NCBI GenBank assembly: GCA_903813345.2
Contig: CAIIXF020000001.1
Location: 7,381,098-7,445,097 of the forward strand
Direction of reading: 5' to 3'
Length of the DNA stretch: 64,000 nucleotides
Source of the DNA: Owenia fusiformis
Taxonomy: Eukaryota > Annelida > Polychaeta > Sabellida > Oweniidae
The notes under the pieces were generated by a model. That model was not told the DNA's origin and did not search any database. It was given only the letters and a program-made list of their open reading frames with translations. Each line of letters begins with the position of its first letter. Position 1 is the stretch's first letter. Position numbers and translations under genes: made by a program. Positions 52,881-64,000 of this stretch are shown piece after piece.

Positions 52881-54407
52881 TAACTTCACCAATATTCATA
52901 TCCCGGATCTTTTGGGAGATATTATATTTGAGATTGTAAGGAATATATTGGTAGGTCAACTGTACATCTTGCTTACACTTTTGTCATGCCCTATAGATCT
53001 GACTATGCCTTTAAGGATTGAGTGTTTTCACATTAAAATAAACAATCACCATTCCTGTAATAATATTCATATGCACTCTCGATCGATTTCATATGTTCAA
53101 TACTGATAATGTGTATGATGGAAAGATAAGTTTTAACTGAGAAAATGCTTTAGTCCATGTCGGAAAAACATTGTGGGTATTTGTCACATTATAATACTTG
53201 AGATACAAAAACAAATAGTAGGAGCATTAATTTACTGTCTGACAAGTGAACATTATATTTCAATATATCATTACAACCAATTTGAACAATCAATGATATC
53301 TTCTGTGAATTGCCTGCTGGAACTGAAGCAAGAAGATGTATAAAAGAACCCTCTAATTAAGTTATTTTTCTATGACGTAAGCAATGTCAAACAAGTTATC
53401 TATCACAGAATGACTTACAGTATAAAGAAAGGCTGCTACAAATTAATAACAAAAAGAAATCTGTTCAGCAAATTTAAATTTGGCAGTGTAACTCATTTTT
53501 ATTCTATAGAGACCAAACACATGTATTTCTTATTCCAACTACAATTTCTAGTTGCTCACGTTTCTTAAACCCAAGCATGGGCTACGGGCCTGATAGGTTT
53601 ACCTCTGAGTGGACATTTTCTCGTGAGAAAGCAAAATGGTGGCTAGGTCTGTCCCTCGTATGATCCAAACATTCGTGATGTAAACCAAAAGTTAAAATAA
53701 GTACATCACATGTATGTTGTTTGTTTGTTATTTTATGATATATTATATATGTGTTATATATTTGTTCTTATTCGTTATTAGCTGAATGACAAACTTGAAA
53801 GAAATTATATGGAAGCATAATAAGTTTATAACACTTTTAATTTGGAATGAAATATACATTATTGAATAACAAGATATTCACCAAATCTACCATTTCTCTT
53901 TTATGTTACATTTTCAAACAGAACATTTCCTGGTGCATATACTTGGAAAATGTCTTAAAGACAGACAATTAGATTGTATGGGCCTAATGATAGCATGTAT
54001 TGAAATGTTCAGAAGACTTACTATTGATTCCACCACCAATAAACTCACATAAGGCAATTACAAGTTCATACCATCAAAATATATTGCAGTCAAATGGAAC
54101 TTACCCAAGCTTGCATAAATTGATCAATAAGACATAAAAAAGGCTTCACAGGATAGGAGCCTTGCATGCATCTATGAATATTGATTCTAAAATACAAACT
54201 TAGAGGTATTGGATATCTTTTTTAAAATGGGTGTTGTTAGGGATAACATGCTCACGATATATATCACAATAAATTCAAAGATGTTTTATCTTAATTATAA
54301 CTATTGAAAACTGTTGAATCCCTGATAAGTAAACTGGAAAATTTGTAAACCTAACTGATTGTATTTTAAATCTGGAGGAAGTAGGCCAAGCAATTATTAA
54401 TACCAGG
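52881..54407. other. Intergenic DNA, nothing firm
   Basis: No conserved exon was recognised. Some minus-strand splice-like pairs near 54020-54170 were considered and not accepted. Confidence 0.3.
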
Positions 54408-54588
54408 GCAGTCTCGCAGCCAGAATTTTCCAAGGAGTGTTCACTTTTTGAAAAATTCCAGAAGGTGTTCACTTTTGACAAAAATGGCCAAAATCACTTG
54501 AAAAGTGCTCAGAATGGTGAAAGCTGCATGGTTTTGAAAGAATTCCTCAACCCCCCCCCCCCCAACCCCCTGGCTACAAGCCTGCAGG
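54408..54588. repeat. Short dispersed repeat with C-rich tract
   Basis: GCAGCCAGAATTTTCC at the left, a C14 tract and CCCCCTGGCTACAAGCCTG at the right match the style of the repeat at 37095-37290. Confidence 0.5.
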
Positions 54589-55232
54589 GTATTTTACATG
54601 TTTGTCCCGATCATTGATAGAAGTAGGTAGATATCACTTATCTAATCCAATCCTGGGAATATAAAAAGATTTCTAATTTTAAGCTAATAAACTGTTGCAG
54701 AGTGGTACATTTTATAATAAATGTTCATGCAAAATGTTTAACATACAGTATACATATAACTATTGTGTCAAGGTACAGCTTCCAAAACATACTGTAGTAT
54801 AGTTTTCTGAACATTACGAAATTAGTGTAAATTATCAGATCTGTACATTGACGCGTCAACTGAACGTTGATGATGTCATTGGAATTCGAGATGTAATATA
54901 AAGAACTTAGTATTTACTTCAAATACCATAAGTTTTTGGGTGGAAATTCAAATATTGTTCCAATCAAGTATCCAAAGTACAAATGTTGTTAATCATAAGG
55001 TAAATGTGATTCTTTTTTTCCTCTTGTTTGACCAGTAAACTATAGTATCAAACACATTTTGAATACTTATTCCTTGTTATTCCGAAGTAAAAGCATATTA
55101 CCAGGAGTGAATGGAAAAAATAAGAATTGATCATTATTAATCTTGAATGGGATACTGTTTCTTTTCACAAAATTATTTCAGAGACAGGTTGCTTGTATCA
55201 AATATGTTTGCTGCTGAAACAGAACAAGACAA
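54589..55232. other. Intergenic DNA, nothing recognised
   Basis: No supported feature. Confidence 0.3.
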
Positions 55233-55485
55233 AGAGTGAACAGGATCGCACCCTTGCATAGAATATGTAGTTTTCTGGACGGAAAATTCAAAATTGCCAC
55301 CTTAACATTTACCCAGACTGCGCAAAAACGAATCAGTTCTAAACCTTCATATGTAGAAACCATGGGCTCTATCAGATGAATCCCTCTAACGGTTTGGTTG
55401 GAAACTTGTAGACAAGCCTCGACAGATTTCAGGATGGAAAATCCAAAATCACACCCCATTCTCTTATACATCGTAGCACCGGAAG
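55233..55485 (+). repeat. Solo diverged unit of element family D
   Basis: GATCGCACCCTTG, then one core unit (GGACGGAAAATTCAAAATTG, ATCAGTTCTAAAC, GGTTTGG) and CATCGTAGCACC at the right correspond to the ends and one unit of 13990-15330. Confidence 0.6.
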
Positions 55486-55657
55486 TTTAAGATGTTATAC
55501 CCAGTATTTTACGCGTGAGTTTTGTAAGTACTCATTTTTTCGTCGTTTTGACAGAATATGGTCCTTTCCCTTTCATAGGATATATAATGCATTGACCTTA
55601 CCATGCAGATATACCTCTAGTATCACTACGTCTCGACATTTCACAGAACAGCATTTA

Positions 55658-56014
55658 GAAAGCTGGCACCTGTCATGTTGCATTCTGGGAGCCAATCCTC
55701 CTTGCGGCGTAATAGGGCTCATTAAGTTAGTCATTAAAGTGGTGAACATAAATAATTACTAACACTATGAAAAAGACATTCTGTCACATATGTCATAAAT
55801 TTTTACTTCAGTGAATTGAGTGCTCTATTTTCTCCATCCCGGAACGTACAAATATAGTGGAAATTGTGTCCATAATGAAAAATAGGAACTTAAAAATTTG
55901 AAGCGATATTCACATGTAAATGCCGTCTCTTCAAATGTTGAGGTGATTTTGGAGCCCAATTACGCCGCAAGATGGATTGGCTCCCATAATGCAACATGAC
56001 ACGTGCCAGCTTTC
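55658..56014. mobile_element. MITE with about 70-bp inverted arms
   Basis: GAAAGCTGGCAC, TGTCATGTTGCATT, GGGAGCCAATCC and TTGCGGCGTAAT occur at the left and, inverted in mirrored order, at the right. The spacer is about 210 bp. Confidence 0.85.
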
Positions 56015-56083
56015 AAAATTGGGGAACAGCGTCTATTGTGCTACTTAATGTGAACGAAAATTATTTTTCTACTGCTTGGGAGA

Positions 56084-56629
56084 TTATCGCATCCTACGAC
56101 CCCTTTAGATTGTGGTCGTAGGCCCGTTTCATTCGTAAGCCTGTCTTTCTACAATGTCGGAGAATGAACTTCGCATTGCGCTATTAAATGACCTACCTCG
56201 ATACATTCCAGAGTATTTTAAAATTCTTTTTATGTTGTTAGATCGCCAATTGTATGGGTTTATCGTCAGAACGAAGAGATTTTAGTTTTTACATCGGAAA
56301 TATCTCAGCAATTTTCAAAATGTCGGAAGGGGAATTCCCCAGGGATTTCCCTTATGACTGGTGCATGCCGGGAACTGAATGGAGGAATTTGACGGTTGAA
56401 CCTACACGCAAATATTGCTATCAAAAACGAAAATATCTTCATTCTGCAGATAAACCCATACAATTTGAGATTCAACTATATGAAAAGAATTCTAAAATAC
56501 TCAGGAATGTATCGAGGTAGGTCATTTATGTGTACAATGCATAGTTCATTCTCCGACATTGTAGAAACACAGGCTTACTAATGAATCGGGCCTACGACCA
56601 CAATCTAAAGGGGTCGTAGGATGCGATAA
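56084..56629. mobile_element. MITE with long inverted repeats and 9-bp target duplication
   Basis: The ends TTATCGCATCC and GGATGCGATAA are flanked by a perfect direct repeat CTTGGGAGA (56075-56083, 56630-56638). The arms pair over roughly 200 bp, including CCTACGACCCCTTTAGATTG and GACCTACCTCGATACATTCC. Long inverted repeats with a 9-bp duplication are typical of Mutator-like elements. No transposase is present. Confidence 0.9.
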
Positions 56630-56638
56630 CTTGGGAGA

Positions 56639-57419
56639 GTTTGAGACATGAAACTTAGAATTTAGCTCATTGTGACAACTTTTGATGGTAATAATGTCTC
56701 CAACTGTAAATTATTTTGACTCCTCTTTACACAGATGTTGGCCAGATTGTTTTGTAGTAGGATCATAGGCTCAAAGAATAATTCAGAAGATACGACACTA
56801 AATTGGAAAATTTCAAAAAAAAATTGACCACCTTTCAAAATGTTCCTAATACAAAACGGTACCTGCTTCCCTGTGACAGAGTTTGCACTTATTTTATAGC
56901 TGAGATCTTCATCTTTCTATTTCTACTTGTTTGGTTCGAGTAAATAACCCATGGATGCAGTTATTTGACTTTTAATACAGCGAATATTTTTCACGAGATC
57001 CGGACTCTTGTGTGTCCAAATATCATTGTACTGATGACGTCACATTTCTGGAACCACGGGAGCAACATTCAGATTTGGACAGACAAGAGTCCGGCGATAA
57101 AATATCACTATTTTGGCCTCTTATCAACGCAGTATTGCTTGAATAATGGTCATTGGTGATAAAAAAGTTAAAGAATAACAAGACGCTTCGAATGAGGTAT
57201 GATTTGTCACATATTTTTCAGAAATGGCTCCACAATCGTCATTTTAAAATTTGAAATTTTCCGAGGAGTCTCATCTTGAGGAATATTTATTGAGCTACTG
57301 ATTCTACTACAAAATAATCTTGCCGGGATCTATGCCTCTTTACAAAGTTTTCTGTTTTGTGTTTGGACTGATTTAGATTATATAAACAAAAGCAGATTGA
57401 AAAACTTATTAATACTTAC
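56639..57419. other. Intergenic DNA, nothing recognised
   Basis: An inverted word pair (TCCGGACTCTTGTG near 57000 and GACAAGAGTCCGG near 57080) marks a small hairpin. Otherwise nothing. Confidence 0.35.
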
Positions 57420-58263
57420 GAATCTTAACGTTGACGTTGGAAACGGCTCAACTGCCTTTGTAAACTTGCTGAAATATTCCTGGAACAAAATATTGACAAT
57501 TTTTTGTAGGTCATGTGAAACGACAGTCACATGATACCGCTACGAGATTTGTTTTCTAGGACATCCGTATACATTGTTTTTAGTGAATTTGTAGTATGGT
57601 AAAGTCTTTCACATAATCTTAGTACATTTTTGAGTCCATTTCACTCTTGCAAAGGTCTGATTTTTCTAAGAACATTGATTTCATATAAGTTAGAAACGAG
57701 ATCTCGCAAGTATTTCAAAATGGTGAATGCGGTTTCAAAAATATTTTACTCCGATAACATCTATTATATATGCAAAAGTAAACAGATTCTGAACATGATC
57801 TGAATCCTTAGATGATAAGTAAGGTACGTTCATGAGACTTACTCGAATATTTCTATTATTTCTGGTTATATTCATTTGAAAATTAGATATTACTTAAAAA
57901 ATTCGTATCACTTCCGGGTTTGTAAAATAGATGTTAATGAGTGCATTTCAGTCTTATTATGATAATCGTCTTCAGTCACTTTGTCGGAGCATCTAGAAAG
58001 CTCATGTTTGGAGCAATCACAGTGGCATATAATCGATTTATGTCCTGATTCTTGTTTGATTTTGCATCACCTGATCTGAGTGAATCAAGTATATCAAACT
58101 TACCCGTATAAATGTACAGTGTATATTACCCCCATATTTTTCTCAAAATAGTCGAACCGCACACTGATTAGTCTATTTTAAAGTTGGGGGACTTTTTCTT
58201 AAAAGCCAATGGTAGGGCACATGCAATACTCACCTTTTTACGATTTTCGTATCGACAAGACAT
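57420..58263 (-). CDS. Possible 5' end of an unidentified minus-strand gene (two exons)
   Basis: Exon 58263-58234 starts with ATG, encodes MSCRYENRKK, and ends in phase 0 at AAG/GTGAGT. Exon 57479-57420 has acceptor TTGTTCCAG and donor TTC/GTAAGT, is exactly 60 bp, and is open as EYFSKFTKAVEPFPTSTL and two more residues. Both junctions are strong and phases agree. I do not recognise the protein, and no further exon was secured downstream, so this may be a chance pairing. Confidence 0.35.
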
Positions 58264-58301
58264 AAAGGTGCAACAAGGTCTGCAAAGTTTGAGACCCTAT
58301 C

Positions 58302-59074
58302 TGGCACAACCATCACTGTGTTATGAAGTCTTTTTAGTTTCGCAAGGATCCTGCCATGACCTGGTTGTGTTATTGTGATAGCCTTATATAACCGTGACAA
58401 TGCTTTATAATATTGCATGGCCTGTCATGACCATGGTAAAGTTAAAGCCTGATATGCCCGTAACAATGCTATACTATATTGCAAGGCCTGACATGACCGT
58501 GGTAATGTTAAAGCCTGATATGACCGTGACAAGGATTGCAAGGCCTGTCATGACCATGGTAATGTTAAAGCCTGATATGACCGTGACAATGGTTGCAAGG
58601 CCTGTCATGACCGTGGTAATGTTAAAGCCTGATATGACCGTGACAAGGATTGCAAGGCCTGTCATGACCATGGTAATGTTAAAGCCTGATATGACCGTGA
58701 CAATGGTTGCAAGGCCTGTCATGACCGTGGTAATGTTAAAGCCTGATATGACCGTGACAAGGATTGCAAGGCCTGGCATGACCGTGGTAATGTTAAAGCC
58801 TGATATGACAGTGACAATGGTTGCAAGGCCTGTCATGACCGTGGTAATGTTAAAGCCTGATATGACAGTGACAATGGTTGCAAGGCCTGTCATGACATTA
58901 CACATATAGCATTGTCACGGTCATATCAGGCTTTAACATTACCACGGTCATGACAGGCCTTGCAATATAATATAGCATTGTCACGGTTATACCAAGCTTT
59001 CACGATACCACGGTCATGGCAGGATCCTTGCGAAACTTAAAAACACTTAATAACATGGTGACGGTTGTGTTAGG
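58302..59074. mobile_element. Foldback element with internal 57-bp tandem repeats
   Basis: The left arm (CACAACCATCAC, TAGTTTCGCAAGGATCCTGC) and right arm (GCAGGATCCTTGCGAAACTT, GTGACGGTTGTG) are inverted. From about 58440 to 58890 there are about eight 57-bp units with AAAGCCTGATATGACCGTGA and GCAAGGCCTGTCATGACC. One or two inverted units follow in the right arm. The 57-bp period keeps repetitive open frames on both strands, which are not genes. Confidence 0.85.
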
Positions 59075-59696
59075 CATAAGTCTTGCAATAGATAGCATGT
59101 GCAAAGTTTTACCTCTTCTGAGATTCGGCATGATGTTTAGTTTAACATCTTCTTCTTCCTACCTATTTTCTTGAAGTGTATTGATAATTATACATCAGAA
59201 GTAACAAACTAATATATCAGAAATAACGAACTGGAAAAGCGGATTTCCTCTTTTTCATTTTTCTGAATTATGGAGGTGATAATTCCTGGTGGATATAATA
59301 GGGACTACACATTTATTTCGTTCAGAGTGCCATAACTGAGGAACGATTGCACTGAACGAACTATAATGCTTCCCAGGGTTCAATTGTTGCACATGCATAG
59401 TGAGAATAAAAAGTGAAATGTCATTCATGAAGAAGAAAATGAATTTGGTCAATTTCCTCTCCTTTTGTTATCCATCAAAAGAATGTACGTGGAAAAGTTT
59501 TTCTTGCAAAAACATGCTGATATCGTTCAATATGCACATTGTTCTCACTTTAATCATCAATTTTTCCCCCACAACTACCTGTGTTGGGGTTTAAAACATT
59601 TCCATTTTAGGACTTGTATTTTATACCTCGTCACTGAATTATCCATTGAGTGTTTTTTTCATTTTGCCTCAAGCTTCAATTTTTTCTTTATATGAG
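59075..59696 (+). other. TMEM169 upstream region with possible 5' UTR exon end
   Basis: A donor-like GAG/GTAAGT at 59696 precedes the acceptor at 60021 by 325 bp, so a non-coding first exon of TMEM169 may end here. No promoter motif is recognised. Confidence 0.35.
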
Positions 59697-60038
59697 GTAA
59701 GTTTGGCCAATTCAGGCCAATTCATTGTCATATCTCATCTACCTTTCTTCAAATCAAACTTTGAATGAATTTTGAAATTCAGGAGGTATTTAGACATTTT
59801 CTACAAAATCTGTTAGATCTCATATTCAACTTTATGACAGAAACATAGATTTTTATTATTGTGCCAAATGTGGATGAAGAGTATAGCAGGCTATATGTAT
59901 CTTGCCTCTTTTTTGAACAGGTTTGGGAATATTTTTGCCTTGTCGCTTATTTCTTCCTGGCTATGCCACTGTGCAGTACTAGTAAATGTACTTTTTAGTA
60001 TGTTTATTTTGTATTTTTCAGACAAACAAGGGATAATT

Positions 60039-60908
60039 ATGGCATCAAATACACAGGAAACTCAAGAGTCAAAGTCAGGGGAAAATGACAATGTGTCTAA
60101 TAAATCTAACAACTTTGACTCCATCGCCATTAGTGTAGATGACACAAAAGACAGTAGCGATGATGTCACTGATACATCAAGTATGTTGCGGAAGAAAAAA
60201 CAGCGTCCAAAATCTGAGAGTGTTTTAGGTGATAACCGTGTCAATAAACAGTCAACTCTTAAACGTGCATCAGATGGAAACTGCGATGAAGATGCCCTTA
60301 ACGAGAGTTTAGATTCAGCACGACGTAGGATTGTAACTATGACAGGGACCATTACAAGAGGGAACCAGATAGGACAGACAGTGGACGTTGAGCTGAAACT
60401 ATCACAAGATGAGCTCAGGAAATTAAACCAAAGTTTTGACAGTGAGGATGATGATCCAAATCCTGATTGCGTTTGGGGGCCAAAAAAGGGACTTCATATT
60501 TTTCTATTCACGTTATTGGTCATCCCTGTAGCACTTGTGTTATCATTTTGTGTGGCTTTCTATATGGGGATCATGATGTGGTATAACATGTTCATATACT
60601 TCAGTGAAGAAAGAACAATCTGGCATAAGATATTCATATGTCCTTTACTTATATTATTCTTGCCATTTCTTATTGTTCTAGTCTCACTTGGGATAGGCTT
60701 ATATGCCTGCATTATACAAATCTCATGGTGGTTCCGCAGCTGGAAGCGGGAAATTCGTGACTACGAAAAGGGATTTTATGGTTGGATCTGTAACAAGCTA
60801 GACATTGCAGAATGTTCGCCATATGAAGTTGTAATCCTGGATGAATCTCAACTTGATTTACAGACTCCTCTACAGCAAACTGAAGCTACTGCTCAATCTG
60901 CAGTCTAA
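60039..60908 (+). CDS. TMEM169: TMEM169, two-pass transmembrane protein
   Basis: 289 residues, close to the 297 of human TMEM169. The protein is a conserved animal membrane protein whose role is poorly defined. The N-terminal 95 residues are acidic and Ser-rich. Then come the family motif VTMTGTITRGNQIGQ (99-113), helix 1 (about 151-177), WYNMFIYFSEERTIWHKI (181-198), helix 2 (about 199-226), and the signature DYEKGFYGWICNKL (241-254) followed by CSPYEVV. The human sequence shares YVTLTGTITRG and EKGFCGWLCSKLG. The frame is open upstream to 59859, but a TTTTTCAG acceptor at 60021 and conservation favour the ATG at 60039. The whole coding sequence is in one exon. The neighbours are unrelated. 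Confidence 0.95.
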   Translation: MASNTQETQESKSGENDNVSNKSNNFDSIAISVDDTKDSSDDVTDTSSMLRKKKQRPKSESVLGDNRVNKQSTLKRASDGNCDEDALNESLDSARRRIVTMTGTITRGNQIGQTVDVELKLSQDELRKLNQSFDSEDDDPNPDCVWGPKKGLHIFLFTLLVIPVALVLSFCVAFYMGIMMWYNMFIYFSEERTIWHKIFICPLLILFLPFLIVLVSLGIGLYACIIQISWWFRSWKREIRDYEKGFYGWICNKLDIAECSPYEVVILDESQLDLQTPLQQTEATAQSAV

Positions 60909-63900
60909 CTGAAACTTGACTTCATAAGCTTTAATTTTTAGTATTACATACCTATCAAAGCATTTGTATGGGAACGAAAAGTTGCGGTTATATAGGCCCA
61001 TGTAGCCGCTTTCATTATTACCATGACAACATCATGACATCATTTTTCATTTCTTCCAAATTCTACTTGCACAGAGAAGTGCGACGTCTTTGATACAAAG
61101 TAGCTATGGAAATGACTTAAAATATGCCCAAATATGGGGCCTCCCACGATCAGGCTATATTGGCAAAACTCAGGCATATTTCATGTCAGTGATAAAACCT
61201 CTAAATATTGCCCAATGATCTCCTTGTTTTTCCTTAATCTCGACAAAGTGCAAACTATTTTGGTCAAAGTATGTCAGTAAAGTGGAAACTGCAAACAGCA
61301 GGGTGGCAAGCTAAAGTATCAAGGGGATGAAGCACCATTGCTTGGGAAACAATTGTTTTCTTTGCATGAATAGTGGTACACAATACTCATTTTTATTAAT
61401 ATGAATTATCAAGATATTATGAATGGGTCCAATGTATTAAAAGTACACTGTACTTCACACTCAAGTAATGTTCCTGCTTGCTCCATTTATATTTGCTGCA
61501 CATTTGTATTTTGTATGTATTCTTAAAACATGAACATATAAACATTGGTGCTTTAAAGTTCAACTTAGTTGCCTTGTATGTATTTTAAATATAGTATGTA
61601 AAATGTAGAACATGTATTTTTCTAATATTGCTTTAGATTTTGGACCTAGCATTAGATTTTATATGTACTTTTTGCAATGTTTGATAATATGCATTATTTC
61701 ATTGTTTGTATCTACATCTATAAATATTTATATTGATGCCATAATTTAATATTGGATGTACAATACTCAACATATTTGTGTGAAGTATGATTTATCATAA
61801 GTTGCTCAGAATAATCTCAATAACCATGCAGACTAGTTTTCTGCACAAAAATGCTATATTGTCCAAGCTGGTACCGAAAATAGGAAATTCTACATGCCTT
61901 TGTGGCTATTTTTTGGACAATTCTCCCAAATGTAGAACAGGTGCATGATATCCAAGTTAATTTTCGGAGGCACATAAGATATGGCATAAGAAATCTCAGC
62001 CGTTTACTTGTAGCAAGGCAGAGATTGTTTGTGTATCTGAATGGATCTGGCACAGAAAAAGGAAAACTGATATGACTTCTATTACTGTAAGCTGAGGCCC
62101 AGGAATATGTCCGCTAGTGTACTGAGTTGTTTACTAACTTACATGTATAAGAGTAAGACTGCTCTTTTTTATTAATGACAGTATACCTGGGCCTCAGACT
62201 GTAAGGCCCGTCAAATTGAAGTATTACCCAAGAGGGGGGGGGGATTTTTCCGTATTGTTGGGTTGAAATTTAGAGCTCTCTGGTACATTCTGAGCATATC
62301 TGAGAGCCAAATCTTTAAAAAGAATTCTTGAAAAGGGGACAGTCCCCAACACCCTCCAATTCGGATCGTTATTATATAATTCAAGATTATTTTTGCAAAT
62401 ATATTTCTATGTACATGCTGCATGCAATTTGGTATAATCTGTAATAAGGAAGCCATTAAAAGACTGATGTTCTGTTTCTGAACTAAGTTATGCCTTTGGT
62501 TGTACCTACCTCTTATTTTTAAAAAACATTGAATTGACCACATATTGTCGGATCTATAGTATAGTCTTTGTAAAATACGAGACAAGGACTTTTTGATCCA
62601 TTATTTGGATATCATAAAAAATGTCAATGAAAATGGAATGTTAGGGTTGCTGCTGCAAATAAGTGATTCTTATTGAATAAAAAAATGTCATTTAGAAACT
62701 TGAAACTGAAAATCTTAATCATTGTTTACATTTCTGATTCATCATTTATCTTTTGATAGCTCTTTTACTGAGAAACTCTACAACTTTATTTTAATGATTT
62801 TTACCATGTATTCTACCTAATCCTACTTTTGTAAGCTTTACTTTTCTAGATACAATGGCTCAAAAGTGTATTCACCAAAAACACTGTACTGTTGTTCAAA
62901 GTATATACATGTAGAACCAAACATATGATGTGGATGTTGCCGATTTTATCATTGCTTTTTAAAATATAATGGAATGTGAACGTATATTTATGGATTGTTT
63001 GTTGAGGCTGTTTACATTCTGTAGTTTTTACAACCAGTGATTTATTTAAGATTTTAAGTACTGAACGCAAAAAATATCACAAATGGATTGTCCCATCCTT
63101 TAACCAAGACCAAAGGTTGCCTTCACTCTGAAATGTTTGGTGATGCCAAAAAAAATTATGTGATTTAATTGCGCAAATTCTCATTTTCTCCTTGGTTATG
63201 GAGCATAGATAAATATCTTTTTATGACAGACTTTGAGCAATATACCAGATACAATGATACATTCATATCCTGCATCAGTTACATTCTGATCATATCAATA
63301 TGAGACCTGGGTTACAACTGGATCCTGGGATTTGTTGAATAAACCCAGCTGTAGTAAGTTATGATTTGTTTTTCGACTAGCTGGAATAGCAAAGATTTAA
63401 TCCAAAGGCAAGAAGTTAATATTCCAATGTAAACTGTTTCATCAATAACATGTATTTTGCATTGCCTACATTGTGACTTTTAAATTATATTCAAATCAAA
63501 AATGAAATGAAATGAAAAAAGATATGATTTCTACAAAAGCAATGCATAAAACCTTTATTTCTATTTAAAATGACAATGTATTCAATGACTTTATATATTA
63601 AATCAGTTACAATTCGAACCTGAGGACAGGTTACACTAATTTCTTGCAAAGCTGCCTCCATCCAGTTACAAGCTTGCTACAGTTGAAATCCCAAATCCAA
63701 ATGTTCACAACAAAAAGTAGTTTAATTCAATGAAATCTATTGATTGATATGATGAAGATTGATATCGACACTTTTATTTTGAAAGAGAAGGTTGCAAATG
63801 TATGTTGATCTACTATAGACATCTATTCTGATTGCATTGAACTAATAACAAATGAACCAAACTCATGATGACAGTTTCATTCTGGGAAAAAGTTGAATGT

Positions 63901-64000
63901 CATTCGATCAACTTGAGTTCTGAGAAAATGAGGATTTCAGCAAGGGTGCATTGACTTTACATGACATACCTGATGGCATCCCCATGCTAAGTCAATGATC
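60909..64000 (+). other. TMEM169 3' region and AT-rich DNA
   Basis: Probable 3' untranslated sequence follows the stop. AATAAA occurs near 62676 and 63338, but which poly(A) signal is used is unknown. Minor repeats: a hairpin with AAATATGCC near 61120-61195, related to 38357-38470, and a GAGGCCCAGG/CCTGGGCCTC inverted pair at about 62092-62197. No other gene was recognised. Confidence 0.4.

Noticed and set aside
54018-54170. Possible minus-strand exons with GTAAGT donors (for example ending LIDQFMQAW)
   Set aside because: Two donor-like sites lie too close to allow an intron between them, phases do not join the 57.4-kb exon, and no family was recognised.
58394-58909. A 171-residue repetitive ORF and its antisense partner
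   Set aside because: Both arise from the 57-bp tandem units of a foldback element. No conserved domain, and units exist in inverted orientation in the same element.
59859-60038. N-terminal extension of TMEM169 from 59859
   Set aside because: It begins with TTG, and a strong splice acceptor at 60021 shows the upstream part is intron. The ATG at 60039 gives the expected family length.

Overview
The window is a stretch of metazoan nuclear DNA: AT-rich, with long introns, vertebrate-like gene families and a dense load of small inverted-repeat transposons. The repeat set fits a marine invertebrate (echinoderm, hemichordate, amphioxus, mollusc or similar). This set comprises elements ending in short inverted repeats with GGAC-rich tracts at one end, about 160-bp satellite cores, TTAA- and TA-flanked MITEs, a LINE, and a short insertion with a hammerhead-like motif. 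I cannot name the species.

Four host genes can be supported. (1) A class-A GPCR (+, about 20.1-22.5 kb) has a cytoplasmic tail of 22 tandem 16-residue repeats and lacks several canonical activation residues. (2) TBC1D5 (-, 24.3-47.4 kb) is a Rab GTPase-activating protein that works with retromer in endosome and autophagy traffic. Thirteen coding exons were placed with consistent splice phases; its C-terminal exons were not found. It has a duplicated 103-bp exon that looks like a mutually exclusive pair. (3) A single-exon cGAS/Mab-21-like nucleotidyltransferase (+, 48.6-50.0 kb) lies head to head with TBC1D5. (4) TMEM169 (+, 60.0-60.9 kb) is a two-pass membrane protein. A possible fifth gene is marked only by two small minus-strand exons at 57.4-58.3 kb.

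Layout: 0-5.4 kb is a decayed inverted-repeat transposon. 5.5-16.6 kb is a mosaic of tandem-cored inverted-repeat elements, one carrying a fresh 5'-truncated LINE (8.45-10.85 kb). 17-20 kb holds mostly unclassified repeats. 20-24 kb has the GPCR and duplicated repeats. 24.5-32.8 kb, inside a TBC1D5 intron, is a nest: an older repeat element holds a 5.95-kb DNA transposon (25661-31610), which holds a 642-bp MITE. That transposon carries a broken gene with a PIN-like region and a Cys-rich tail, and the 0-5 kb relic carries a decayed copy of the same protein family. 33-47 kb is TBC1D5 exons separated by MITE-rich introns. 50-59 kb is mostly repeats, including a MITE with a perfect 9-bp target duplication (56.1-56.6 kb) and a foldback element with 57-bp internal repeats (58.3-59.1 kb). 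After TMEM169 the sequence is plain AT-rich DNA.

The host genes do not form a pathway. The most notable observations are the TBC1D5 exon pair, which would swap the segment between its two catalytic fingers, the repeat-tailed GPCR, and the DNA transposon with its PIN/Cys-rich protein. All calls come from reading the sequence; family names come from remembered homologues, not searches.
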